NCBI GenBank assembly: GCA_035532115.1
Contig: DATKRO010000002.1
Location: forward strand, 1-32,618
Direction: 5' to 3'
Length of the DNA: 32,618 nucleotides
DNA from: Acaudatibacter sp035532115
GTDB lineage: Bacteria; Pseudomonadota; Alphaproteobacteria; Caulobacterales; Caulobacteraceae
The position numbers and the translations under genes were made by a program. Positions 1-6,443 of this stretch are shown here, piece after piece; position 1 is the stretch's first letter; each line of letters begins with the position of its first letter. The notes beneath the pieces were generated by a model. It had not been told where the DNA came from and did not search any database. It was given only the letters and a program-made list of their open reading frames with translations.

Positions 1-25
1 GGAACCGGTTGCACGCCCGCGCGTT
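1..25 (+). promoter_or_regulatory. sigma-EcfG promoter of phyR
   Basis: GGAAC at 1-5 and CGTT at 22-25 are separated by 16 bases, a perfect match to the alphaproteobacterial general-stress sigma factor (EcfG/SigT) consensus. Transcription would start near 32, leaving a leader of about 77 bases before phyR. In this family phyR is commonly under positive feedback from EcfG, so the location fits. The window begins exactly at the -35 element, so anything further upstream, including the usual nepR-ecfG neighbours, is out of sight. Confidence 0.8.
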
Positions 26-108
26 GGGCCAGTCGGGGCGAACCCAAGGCAAAGCCAGCCCTGGAGTGCTTCGCTTTCGTCTCGAAGACCTTGTAGATCG
101 GAGGGGTC

Positions 109-909
109 ATGAGTCTTCTCGCCCGACTTGCGCCGCACCTGCCCTACGTGCGCCGCTACGCCCGCGCCCTCACCGGCGATCAGAGCACCGGCGACAACTA
201 TGTCCGCGTCGCGCTCGAGGCGCTCGCCGCCGGGGAGCGCCAGCTGGAAAGCTCGATGTCGCCGCGCGTGGCGCTCTATCACGTGTTCCACGCCATCTGG
301 CAGACCTCCGGCGCGCGGCTTGAGCCGCGTCCGGTGGAGAACGCGCCGCGGGCGGACGACCCCGCCGGGCGGCTGATGCGGATCGCGCCGCGCTCGCGCC
401 AGGCCTTCCTGCTCACCGCTCTCGAGGGCTTCACCCCCACCGAGGCCGCGCAGATCCTCTCCACCTCGTTCGACGACGTCGAGAAGCTGATCGCCGAGGC
501 CCAGCGCGAGATCGACGCCGAACTGGCCACCGACGTGCTCATCATCGAGGACGAGCCGGTGATCGCCGCCGACATCGAGGCCCTGGTCAAGGAGCTCGGC
601 CATCACGTCACCGACATCGCCGCCACCCGGCGCGAGGCGGTGGACGCCGTGGCGAGCCAGCCGCCCGGCCTCGTGCTCGCCGATATTCAGCTCGCCGACG
701 GCTCGTCCGGCGTCGACGCGGTCAAGGACATCCTGCAGCGCCACGACGTGCCGGTGATCTTCATCACCGCCTTTCCCGAGCGCCTGCTCACGGGCGAGCG
801 GCCGGAGCCGACCTTCCTGATCACCAAGCCGTTCCAGCCGGAAACGGTGAAGGCGGCGATCGGCCAGGCGCTGTTCTTCCATCCGCGGCGCGCCAAGCAG
901 GCCGCCTGA
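109..909 (+). CDS. phyR: General stress response regulator PhyR (sigma-like domain plus receiver)
   Basis: PhyR is the response regulator that, when phosphorylated, captures the anti-sigma factor NepR and so frees the EcfG sigma factor; it acts in the cytoplasm. The 266-residue protein has an EcfG-like N-terminal domain (about 1-130, sigma2/sigma4-like helices) followed by a receiver domain (about 140-255). The receiver shows the acidic pocket IIEDE (145-149), the phospho-acceptor Asp192 in LADIQLADG, Thr220 and Lys240 in ITKPF. Length and layout match the family. ATG at 109 is preceded by GGAGG at the right distance. A perfect sigma-EcfG promoter lies upstream, implying autoregulation. The next gene, a DUF1328 protein, has its own sigma-EcfG promoter. 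The identification is from recognisable sequence and domain order and is secure. Confidence 0.95.
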   Translation: MSLLARLAPHLPYVRRYARALTGDQSTGDNYVRVALEALAAGERQLESSMSPRVALYHVFHAIWQTSGARLEPRPVENAPRADDPAGRLMRIAPRSRQAFLLTALEGFTPTEAAQILSTSFDDVEKLIAEAQREIDAELATDVLIIEDEPVIAADIEALVKELGHHVTDIAATRREAVDAVASQPPGLVLADIQLADGSSGVDAVKDILQRHDVPVIFITAFPERLLTGERPEPTFLITKPFQPETVKAAIGQALFFHPRRAKQAA

Positions 910-911
910 CC

Positions 912-937
912 GGAACGGGGCGCCGACCTTGGGCGTT
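912..937 (+). promoter_or_regulatory. sigma-EcfG promoter of the first DUF1328 gene
   Basis: GGAAC (912-916), 17-base spacer, CGTT (934-937). It starts only 2 bases after the phyR stop codon and the DUF1328 start is at 970, so the leader would be about 25 bases. A promoter packed into so short a gap, with exact consensus and spacing, is unlikely to be accidental. Confidence 0.8.
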
Positions 938-969
938 GCTCCGCCATCGGCTGACGCAAAGAGACCGCC

Positions 970-1143
970 ATGCTCGGATGGGCCATCGCCTTCGCCATTC
1001 TCGCCTTCATCGCCGGGGCGTTCGGCTTCTTCGGCCTGGCCGGCCTCGCCGCCTCGGTGGCCAAGGTTCTGTTCGTCATCTTCCTGGTGCTGCTGGTGAT
1101 CAGCTTCGTCGTCCGCGCCTTCCGCGGCCGATCCGTGGTCTAG
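970..1143 (+). CDS. DUF1328 (UPF0391) small membrane protein, copy 1
   Basis: A 57-residue protein beginning MLGWAIAFAI. It is almost entirely two hydrophobic helices (about 4-25 and 30-50) with a short basic tail ending RGRSVV. This is the UPF0391/DUF1328 pattern; the family is small inner-membrane proteins of unknown function, often found in stress regulons. The ATG has a purine-rich AAAGAGA ribosome site upstream. A sigma-EcfG promoter immediately precedes it, so it should be induced with phyR. A second member of the same family lies at 8846-9022. Family assignment is from the characteristic MLGWA start and length; no molecular function can be given. Confidence 0.85.
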   Translation: MLGWAIAFAILAFIAGAFGFFGLAGLAASVAKVLFVIFLVLLVISFVVRAFRGRSVV

Positions 1144-1164
1144 CAACCGCTCCGGAGCGCTGCC

Positions 1165-1568
1165 TCCGTTGCACGCCCGAGGAGGAAGGCGTCCTTCATC
1201 CTTCCCCGCGAGCGGGGAAGAGGGACCGCCGCGCCGCCAGGCGCGGGGGTGGAAGGGGCGCGCGCACGACCGTCATCACCCGCAGCCCCCTCCGCCGCCC
1301 GGCGCGGCCGCGCCGGGCGCCACCTCCCCCGTTGCACGGGTGAGGAGGAAGGCGTCCTCACTCCTGCCCCGCGAAGCGGGGAAGGGGGACCGCCGCGCCG
1401 CCAGGCGCGGGGGTGGAAGGGGCGCACGCACGACCGTCATCACCCGCAGCCCCCTCCGCCGCCCGGCGCGGCCGCGCCGGGCGCCACCTCCCCCGTTGCA
1501 CGGGTGAGGAGGAAGGCGGCGGGAAGGGGGACCGCCGCGCCGCGGGCGCGGGGGTGGAAGGGGCGCGG
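1165..1568. repeat. GC-rich palindromic intergenic repeat, about 2.5 tandem units
   Basis: This non-coding stretch lies between two converging genes. The landmark CGTTGCA recurs at 1167, 1330 and 1494, giving tandem units of 163 and 164 bases, the third partial. Each unit is built of self-complementary modules: a stem around the triplet TGC flanked by CCCGT/ACGGG and CCTCC/GGAGG arms, the arm pair CTTCCCCGC/GCGGGGAAG (perfect at 1201-1220), a GGCGCGG/CCGCGCC block and a GGGGGTGGAAGGGGCG block. The same unit recurs at 8560-8815 and 16070-16170. Open frames across it appear to be by-products of composition. It could act as a bidirectional terminator or a REP-like element. Confidence 0.85.
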
Positions 1569-1574
1569 CTGGCG

Positions 1575-1847
1575 CTATCCGGGGCGGTTCACGCCGGCCG
1601 GGGAGGGCGGCGCGGGGGTCCACTTGGGCTGCGGCGCGGGCGCGGAGAAGCCGGTCGCCTGCCGCGCCTCGGCGAGCCGCCGGCGGTGCTGGGCCGAGGC
1701 GTAAGGCCCGGCATGCCAGGCCCAGGCGGCGAAGACGGCGATCACCGCCAGCGCCAGAGAAATCACCAGCACCCAGAACACCGGTCGGCCCCAGCGGCCT
1801 TGGCGGGCGCGGGTCGCGTCGAGATGCGGAGCGTGTGGGCTGGACAT
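1575..1847 (-). CDS. Small single-pass membrane protein, unknown function
   Basis: A 90-residue protein I do not recognise. A basic N-terminus (residues 12-21, with several Arg) is followed by one hydrophobic membrane helix (about 23-43), then a charged segment with ARRRLAEARQATGF-like character and a Pro-rich tail (about 70-90). The positive-inside pattern suggests the N-terminus stays in the cytoplasm. The ribosome site is weak, but a perfect sigma-EcfG promoter on the minus strand (1882-1907) would give a leader of about 28 bases, which is the main reason to believe this gene is real. It diverges from the Mrp antiporter operon and shares the same palindromic promoter, so it should be co-induced with it. 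Confidence 0.55.
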   Translation of the reverse strand: MSSPHAPHLDATRARQGRWGRPVFWVLVISLALAVIAVFAAWAWHAGPYASAQHRRRLAEARQATGFSAPAPQPKWTPAPPSPAGVNRPG

Positions 1848-1879
1848 GGGAGCAACCGGGGCTGGCGAGAGTCAGGCAG

Positions 1880-1905
1880 GGAACGCCCTCGGCGACCGCG
1901 CCGTT
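1880..1905 (+). promoter_or_regulatory. sigma-EcfG promoter of the Mrp operon (plus half of a divergent pair)
   Basis: GGAAC (1880-1884), 17-base spacer, CGTT (1902-1905). Transcription would begin near 1912, about 70 bases before the first Mrp gene at 1983. The element is the plus-strand reading of a palindrome, GGAACG-N16-CGTTCC. Confidence 0.75.
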
Positions 1906-1907
1906 CC
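1882..1907 (-). promoter_or_regulatory. sigma-EcfG promoter of the 90-residue membrane protein (minus half)
   Basis: On the minus strand GGAAC is at 1907-1903, the spacer is 17 bases and CGTT is at 1885-1882. It uses the same bases as the plus-strand promoter of the Mrp operon, so two polymerases could not occupy both at once. The start would be near 1875, with the ATG at 1847. Confidence 0.7.
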
Positions 1908-1982
1908 GGACCCCGTCCGGGACTCGCGCGCTCGCCTGAACCAAAGGCGCCGCTCTCGGGTTGAGGCCGGCTGGAGGCGCCG

Positions 1983-2435
1983 ATGTTCGGTTTCGTCCTG
2001 GTCTGGATCGCCTCGGCGGCGGCCTATCTGCTGTTCGCCGGCGGCTTCGGCGCCGACGAGCTGGCGGCCGCGGCGGCCTGCGGCCTCGCGGGCGCCCTGT
2101 GGTCGGCGGCGCTGGCGCGCGCCGCGCCGGCGCGCCTGCGCATCGGCGCCGCGGAACTGGGCGAGCTCGGCCGCGCCGTCGCCGGCCTGCCCAGGGCTGC
2201 GGCGCAGGTGGCCGCCGAGCTGGGGCGCGCCATCGTCGAGGGCGGCGGCGGGGCGATCGTGCGCCAGGCGCTTCCCCCCGGCGTCCAGGCCGATGCCGGC
2301 CGGCGCGCCGTCGCCGTGCTCGCCCGCTCCCTGGCGCCCGACAGCTTCGTCGTGCGCGACCAGGCCGGTGGCGGCGAGGTGGTGGCGCATGTCCTCGTCC
2401 GCGGGGCTCGCAGCCGGGCGCGGCGGGGCGCATGA
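1983..2435 (+). CDS. mnhE: Mrp-type Na+/H+ antiporter subunit E
   Basis: First gene of a seven-gene, tightly overlapping operon for a multisubunit cation/proton antiporter. The 150-residue protein has a hydrophobic N-terminal half (about 3-40) followed by an amphipathic soluble region, as in MrpE/MnhE (MbhA in archaeal hydrogenases). Conserved family features include a C-terminal segment with AVLARSLAPDSFVVRD, comparable to the usual ANSITLTPGT region. ATG 1983 has GGAGG six bases upstream. Its stop overlaps the next start as ATGA. The upstream sigma-EcfG promoter suggests that the whole antiporter is a stress-response function, exporting Na+ or K+ in exchange for protons. Confidence 0.8.
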   Translation: MFGFVLVWIASAAAYLLFAGGFGADELAAAAACGLAGALWSAALARAAPARLRIGAAELGELGRAVAGLPRAAAQVAAELGRAIVEGGGGAIVRQALPPGVQADAGRRAVAVLARSLAPDSFVVRDQAGGGEVVAHVLVRGARSRARRGA

Positions 2436-2683
2436 ACCCCTGGCTCGCCGCCGTCATCGCCCTCGTGCCGCCCTTCGCGCTCGGCATGGTCATGTGCGCC
2501 CGCGGCGCCCTGGGCCGGCGGGCGGCGGCGGCGCAGCTCGCCGGCTCGATCGGCGTCGTCATGCTCGTCTGCATGACCTTCGCCTTCGGCCAGGCCTCCT
2601 CGATCGAGCTGCCCCTGACGCTGGCGCTGCTCGGACTTCCAGCGGCCCTGGTCCTGGCCCTCTTCGTGGAGCGCTGGCTTTGA
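2432..2683 (+). CDS. mnhF: Mrp-type antiporter subunit F
   Basis: An 83-residue protein with three hydrophobic helices (about 4-23, 34-54, 59-80), the size and layout of MrpF/MnhF (MbhB). It is an accessory membrane subunit needed for assembly of the complex. The ATG overlaps the mnhE stop by four bases, and its own TGA overlaps the TTG of the next gene, so the genes are probably translationally coupled. Assignment rests on size, topology and position in the operon as well as sequence. Confidence 0.8.
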   Translation: MNPWLAAVIALVPPFALGMVMCARGALGRRAAAAQLAGSIGVVMLVCMTFAFGQASSIELPLTLALLGLPAALVLALFVERWL

Positions 2684-2967
2684 GCGCCGTCGCCGTCCCT
2701 GCCCTGCTGGGCGTCGCCGTGGCGGCGGCCTGGCTGGCGGCGCTGGGCTTCGTGCGCCTGGAGCGGGCGCTCGACCGGCTGCATTGCGCCACCTTCGTCA
2801 ACACCGTGGCCGGCCCGGCGCTGGCGCTGGCGGTGATCTTCCAGGAAGGCGCCACCAGCCGCGCCTGGATCACCGCGGCCCTCGTCGTCGCGGCCTGCGC
2901 CATCGGGGCGGCCGCCAGCCACGCGCTCGGGCGGGCGCTCGTCCTGCGCGACGGCGAGGGAGCATGA
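2680..2967 (+). CDS. mnhG: Mrp-type antiporter subunit G
   Basis: A 95-residue protein with three membrane helices. The MrpG/MnhG hallmark is clear: a short basic stretch, the core FVRLERALDRLHCATF (about 25-40) corresponding to the family F-x-R-h-x5-lHaatk region, then a hydrophobic C-terminal half. The start is a TTG at 2680 that overlaps the preceding TGA as TTGA; no ATG or GTG in frame would give a full-length protein without running far back into mnhF. The last codons overlap the next ATG as ATGA. Confidence 0.8.
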   Translation: MSAVAVPALLGVAVAAAWLAALGFVRLERALDRLHCATFVNTVAGPALALAVIFQEGATSRAWITAALVVAACAIGAAASHALGRALVLRDGEGA

Positions 2968-3209
2968 GGGTGCTCGTCGCCCTGATGCTGGCGCTGACCC
3001 TGGCCGCAGGCCTCGGCGTGGTGCTGTCGCGCGATCCGCGCCGCCAGGTGCTGGCCATGGCCGCCAACGGCCTGGTGCTGGCGCTGCTCTTCTTCGCCCT
3101 GCAGGCGCCCGACGTGGCGCTCTCGGAGCTGACGGTGGGGACGGCCGCCACGCCGCTGCTGTTCCTGGTGGCGCTGGCGGCGGTGCGCATGAACCGGCCG
3201 CGCAAATGA
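2964..3209 (+). CDS. DUF4040 / MbhD-like antiporter subunit (fragment equivalent to part of MrpA)
   Basis: An 81-residue, three-helix protein matching the DUF4040/MbhD domain that in classical Mrp systems is an internal part of the large MrpA protein. The stretch LQAPDVALSELTVGTA (about 46-61) is the family signature; the conserved acidic residue in the second helix is thought to lie on the ion path. It is a free-standing gene here, as in archaeal membrane-bound hydrogenases (MbhD). ATG at 2964 overlaps the mnhG stop, and the stop overlaps the next ATG. Confidence 0.8.
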   Translation: MRVLVALMLALTLAAGLGVVLSRDPRRQVLAMAANGLVLALLFFALQAPDVALSELTVGTAATPLLFLVALAAVRMNRPRK

Positions 3210-3985
3210 GCCCCAGGACCCGCGTGGCGCTGATGGCCCTGGTGGGCGCCTGCCTGGCGCCGGCGGTCTGGAGCATCGCCGCCGCCTTGCCGCCGTTCGG
3301 AGCGCCGACAGGCGCCTACGGCCCCACGGTCAACGCTCTGGGGCCGCCGCTGCGGCACGTTTCCAACATGGTCAGCGCCGTGAACTTCGACTTCCGCGGC
3401 GTCGACACCCTGGGCGAGGAGTTCATGCTGCTGGGCGCCGTCACCGGCGCGGTGCTGCTGCTGCGCGGCGCCCGCGGCGAGGATCTGGCCGACGCGGCCG
3501 GGCGCGTCGCCGGCCGGCGCGTCGAGCCGCGATCGTCGGCCGTCGTGCTCGTCTGCCACCTGCTCGGCCCGGCGATCCTGGTCCTGGGCCTCTACATGGC
3601 GCTGCACGCCACGGTGACGCCGGGCGGCGGCTTCCAGGGCGGGGTGGTGATCGCCTCCGGCTTCCTGCTCGTCTATCTCGGCGAAGGCTATCGCCCCTGG
3701 CGCGCCCTGGTCCGCTCCAGGGCGCTGGCGGTGGCCGAGGGCGGCGGCGCCCTCGTGTTCGCCCTGGCCGGCTTCTGGCCGATGCTCTGCGGCCAGCCCT
3801 ACCTCGCCAACGTCCTGCCGCTGGGCGTCTTCAGGGACATGCTCAGCGGCGGCCTGATGCTGGTGGAGAACGCCGGCGTCGCCCTGGCGGTGACCGGCGG
3901 CTTCGCCATCCTGTTCCTCGAGTTCCTGGAGGAGACGCGCGCGCCCCGTCCACGCGACGAGCCCGGGTCCGGGGGTGGTGCATGA
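3206..3985 (+). CDS. mnhB: Fused MbhE-like (MrpA C-terminus) and MrpB antiporter subunit
   Basis: A 259-residue membrane protein with two recognisable parts. Residues 1-95 resemble the last domain of MrpA (MbhE-like), with the signature NMVSAVNFDFRGVDTLGEE. Residues 110-245 are MrpB/MnhB, with the motif LHATVTPGGGFQGGVV, where the GGGFQGG loop is the family hallmark, and further helices. In archaeal Mbh these are two genes (MbhE and MbhF), in classical Mrp they belong to the end of MrpA and to MrpB, so this is an intermediate fusion. ATG overlaps the previous stop; the stop overlaps the mnhC start. Confidence 0.8.
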   Translation: MSPRTRVALMALVGACLAPAVWSIAAALPPFGAPTGAYGPTVNALGPPLRHVSNMVSAVNFDFRGVDTLGEEFMLLGAVTGAVLLLRGARGEDLADAAGRVAGRRVEPRSSAVVLVCHLLGPAILVLGLYMALHATVTPGGGFQGGVVIASGFLLVYLGEGYRPWRALVRSRALAVAEGGGALVFALAGFWPMLCGQPYLANVLPLGVFRDMLSGGLMLVENAGVALAVTGGFAILFLEFLEETRAPRPRDEPGSGGGA

Positions 3986-4335
3986 GCGCCGCTCCCTGGC
4001 TGGTGGCGGCGCTGCTTTTCGCCGCGGGCGTCTTCGGCATCGTCACCAGCCGCAACTTCATCCATCTGGTCGGCTGCCTCTCGGTCTGCCAGTCCTCCAC
4101 CTACGTGCTCCTGCTCGGCGTCGGCTACCGCTGGGGCGCGGTCGCGCCGGTGTTCTACGACCACCCGCCCGGGACGCCGGCCGTCGATCCGGTGGTCCAG
4201 GCGCTGGTGCTCACCGACATCGTCGTCGGCGCCACCGTCACGGCGCTGCTGCTGGCGATGGCCGTGCGGGTGCACGACAAGACCGGCACGCTCGATCCGC
4301 AGGCGCTGGCGCCGTTCCCGGACCGGCGGCGTTGA
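3982..4335 (+). CDS. mnhC: Mrp-type antiporter subunit C (NuoK-like)
   Basis: A 117-residue protein with three helices, homologous to NuoK of complex I. Conserved features are the first helix, then GIVTSRNFIHLVGCLSVCQS in the second, and the loop/third helix PVVQALVLTDIVVGATVTAL (about 68-87) containing the family T-D-I-V-I motif. MrpC and MrpD together form part of the proton path. ATG 3982 overlaps the preceding stop as ATGA; the TGA overlaps the TTG start of mnhD. Confidence 0.88.
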   Translation: MSAAPWLVAALLFAAGVFGIVTSRNFIHLVGCLSVCQSSTYVLLLGVGYRWGAVAPVFYDHPPGTPAVDPVVQALVLTDIVVGATVTALLLAMAVRVHDKTGTLDPQALAPFPDRRR

Positions 4336-6095
4336 CGCCGGTCGCGAGCCTCGCGCCGCTGACCGTGGCAGGACCGCTCGCGGTCGCCGCGGCCATGCTG
4401 GCGCTGGCGCACGCCCTGCCCCGCTACGTCCCGGACGTGATCGCCATCCTCACCGCCCTCGGCGTCGCGGCGATCTGCGCCGTGCTGGCCCGGCACGCCC
4501 TGGAGCACGGCGCCCTCGTCTACTGGTTCGGCGGCTGGAGGCCGCTCGGCGGCGTCGTGCTCGGCATCGGCTTCGGCGTCGATCCGGCGAGCGCGGCGAT
4601 CGCCAGCTTCATCGGCCTGCTCTTCGCCGCCAGCCTCGTCTTCGCCTGGGGCTATTTCGACGAGGTGCATGCGCACTTCCACGTGCTGATGCTGCTGTTC
4701 CTGGCGGCCATGGTCGGGTTCTGCCTGACGAGGGACCTCTTCGACCTCTTCGTCTGGTTCGAGGTGATGAGCGTGGCGGCCTTCGCGCTCACCGCCTATC
4801 AGCTCGAGGCGCCCTCCCTCGCCGGCGCCCTGAACTTCACCGTCACCAACAGCCTCGCCAGTTTCATGATGCTGGGCGGCGTCGGCCTCGTCTACGCCCG
4901 CGCCGGCGTGCTGGATTTCCAGGCGCACGGCCAGGCGGTGGCGCGGGCCGGCCACGACCCGGTGATCGCGGGCGCCTTCTGCCTGCTGGCGGCGGCGCTG
5001 ATGATCAAGGGCGCCACGGCGCCGTTTCACTTCTGGCTCTCCGACGCCCACGCGGTGGCGCCGAGCCCGGTCTCGGTGATCTTCTCGGGGGCCATGGTCG
5101 CCTCGGCGCTGTTCGTGCTGGCCAAGCTCGGCCTGCAGGTCTTCGCCGGCTCGGCCGACGCCCGGGCGCTGATGCGCGGCCTCTTCGTCGGGCTGGGCGC
5201 CGTCAGCGCCGTCGCCGGGGGCCTGATGGCCTGGCGCCAGCGCCACCTGAAGCGGATGCTGGCCTTCTCCACCATCGCGCACCTCGGCGTCATGCTGATG
5301 GGCCTGGCGAGCCTCACCGCGACCGGCGTCGCGGGGCTGGTGGTCTATTTCGTCGGCCACGGCCTCGTCAAAGGCGCGCTCTTCATGCTGGCCGGCGTGC
5401 TGCTCGCCACCGGCCAGAGCATCGACGAACTGCGGCTGAGGGGGCGCGGTCGCGGCCAGTGGGCCACGGGCCTGGCGATGGCGCTGGCCGGCATTCTCCT
5501 CGGCGGCGCGCCCTGGGGCGTCCTCGACACCGGGACCGATCTCGTGCATGCCGCCGCCGGCGGGCTCGCCCGGCCCTGGATCGCAGCGGCGATCGTGCTC
5601 GGCGCGGGCCTGACCGGGGCGGCGGTGCTCAGGGCCTGCGGACGCATCTTCCTCGGTCTGGGCCCGCAAGCCGGCGAAGAGGCGCACTCGCCCACCGACG
5701 AGGAGACGGAGCGGGCCGACCGGCCGCTGTGGCTGATGCTGGCGCCCTGCCTGCTGCTGCTCGCGCTGGCGCTGCTGCCCGCCGAGGCCGCCCGCGGCCT
5801 CGTCGCCCGCGCCGTCGCCATGCTGGCCGACCCCTCCGCCATCCCGGCGCGCGTCCCCGCCCTGGGCAGGACCTCCGCCGCCCTCGGCTGGGCCTCGACC
5901 GCCCTCAGCCTCTCGATCGCCGCGTTCGCCCTCTGGCGCGAGCGCCTGCCGCGGTTGCTGACCGGCGTCGCGGACCGCGCGACGCGGCCGCTGTTCGGGG
6001 TGCTGAAGACGCCCCACAGCGGCCTCGTCGGCGACTACGTGGCCTGGATCGGCGTCGGGCTGGCGGCCTTTTCCATCGCGCTGGCGCTGCGGTGA
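4332..6095 (+). CDS. mnhD: Mrp-type antiporter subunit D (NuoM/N-like proton channel subunit)
   Basis: A 587-residue protein with about 14 membrane helices of the Proton_antipo_M family. Key charged residues are visible: the Glu in DLFVWFEVMSVAAF (helix 5), the Lys in MIKGATAPFHFWLSDAH (helix 7) and the His/Lys in FVGHGLVKGALFM. These correspond to essential residues of MrpD and NuoM. I place the start at TTG 4332, which overlaps the mnhC stop as TTGA, exactly the arrangement at mnhG; the open frame upstream of it is the shadow of mnhB-mnhC. It is the only antiporter-like large subunit in the operon: the NuoL-like N-terminal part of MrpA is absent. Last gene of the operon. Confidence 0.88.
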   Translation: MTPVASLAPLTVAGPLAVAAAMLALAHALPRYVPDVIAILTALGVAAICAVLARHALEHGALVYWFGGWRPLGGVVLGIGFGVDPASAAIASFIGLLFAASLVFAWGYFDEVHAHFHVLMLLFLAAMVGFCLTRDLFDLFVWFEVMSVAAFALTAYQLEAPSLAGALNFTVTNSLASFMMLGGVGLVYARAGVLDFQAHGQAVARAGHDPVIAGAFCLLAAALMIKGATAPFHFWLSDAHAVAPSPVSVIFSGAMVASALFVLAKLGLQVFAGSADARALMRGLFVGLGAVSAVAGGLMAWRQRHLKRMLAFSTIAHLGVMLMGLASLTATGVAGLVVYFVGHGLVKGALFMLAGVLLATGQSIDELRLRGRGRGQWATGLAMALAGILLGGAPWGVLDTGTDLVHAAAGGLARPWIAAAIVLGAGLTGAAVLRACGRIFLGLGPQAGEEAHSPTDEETERADRPLWLMLAPCLLLLALALLPAEAARGLVARAVAMLADPSAIPARVPALGRTSAALGWASTALSLSIAAFALWRERLPRLLTGVADRATRPLFGVLKTPHSGLVGDYVAWIGVGLAAFSIALALR

Positions 6096-6138
6096 CGCAC
6101 CTCCCGCATGGGCTCGCCCGAAAAAAACATCGCCGCCC

Positions 6139-6163
6139 GGAACCAATGCTTCCCGGCGCCGTT
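6139..6163 (+). promoter_or_regulatory. sigma-EcfG promoter of a candidate small RNA
   Basis: GGAAC (6139-6143), 16-base spacer, CGTT (6160-6163). A run of seven to eight A (6120-6127) lies just upstream of the -35 region, where an UP element would help transcription. The predicted start is near 6170, precisely at the foot of a 12-bp stem. No plausible gene start follows for 280 bases, which argues for an RNA product. Confidence 0.75.
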
Positions 6164-6169
6164 TCTGGC

Positions 6170-6294
6170 TTGCGGAGGCGGCGACGCCCCCCCGACTTGA
6201 GGCTGGCGGATGCCAGCCAGCCGTCTCCGCACCCCTCTTCTCGACGATGCAGACTGAGGGCGGCCGGCAAGCAAATCCGGGCCGCCCTCTCTTT
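6170..6294 (+). ncRNA. Candidate sigma-EcfG-dependent small RNA (GsrN-like)
   Basis: From the predicted start the transcript folds well by eye. A 12-bp stem with one G-U pair joins 6171-6182 to 6220-6231. Inside it an 18-base unpaired stretch (6183-6200) contains seven consecutive C, and a nested hairpin pairs 6201-6207 with 6212-6218 around a four-base loop. A single-stranded linker then leads to a 10-bp hairpin (6256-6265 with 6280-6289) followed by TCTCTTT, a plausible intrinsic terminator. Length would be about 125 bases. Known precedent: GsrN of Caulobacter crescentus is a sigma-T-dependent small RNA that uses a C-rich exposed region to pair with targets such as katG. Whether this is a true homologue or only an analogue cannot be judged here. 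It is not in any open frame I would accept as a gene. Confidence 0.5.
6256..6294 (+). terminator. Probable intrinsic terminator of the candidate small RNA
   Basis: A perfect GC-rich 10-bp stem (6256-6265 / 6280-6289) with a 14-base loop is followed by TCTCTTT. The U-tract is weak, so termination may be partial. It also separates the Mrp operon from the next operon. Confidence 0.5.
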
Positions 6295-6384
6295 GCGCGG
6301 GCGCGCGCAAATCGGAACTTCAGCGGTGCGTGGACTCCGGCATTGATGCGGCCTCTCCTTGCGCGGGCGCGCGCAAATCGGAAC
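6289..6384 (+). repeat. Two 30-base direct repeats containing a palindrome next to a -35 element
   Basis: Copies at 6289-6318 and 6355-6384 agree at all but one or two positions and are 66 bases apart. Each contains TTGCGCG-GGCG-CGCGCAA, a perfect palindrome with 7-8-bp arms (6292-6311 and 6359-6376), followed directly by ATCGGAAC. In the second copy GGAAC is the -35 of a perfect sigma-EcfG promoter; in the first there is no matching -10. The palindrome could be an operator, a hairpin in the upstream transcript, or both. Confidence 0.7.
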
Positions 6385-6404
6385 CGCCCCGGCCAGCCCC
6401 CGTT
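6380..6404 (+). promoter_or_regulatory. sigma-EcfG promoter of the 6444-8550 operon
   Basis: GGAAC (6380-6384), 16-base spacer, CGTT (6401-6404). The start would be near 6411, giving a 33-base leader to ATG 6444. The palindrome of the upstream direct repeat ends four bases before the -35. Confidence 0.78.
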
Positions 6405-6443
6405 CTTTCTGGAAGAACCGAAGCAAATTACGGGAGAAGGCGC

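Noticed and set aside
1165..1568. Tandem repeats as a CRISPR array
   Set aside because: Units are about 164 bases and nearly continuous with no alternating unique spacers; no cas genes are near.
1276..3276. A 666-codon open frame on the minus strand
   Set aside because: Pro/Arg/Ala-rich by-product of GC bias, running opposite the intergenic repeat and the Mrp genes; no domain is recognisable.
1983..6095. Membrane-bound hydrogenase, because the gene order matches mbh
   Set aside because: No NiFe hydrogenase large or small subunit or NuoB/D-like gene follows mnhD; only the antiporter half exists.
6314..6338. A further EcfG promoter in the first 30-base repeat
   Set aside because: GGAAC is present but no CGTT follows at 16 or 17 bases; at best a dead copy.
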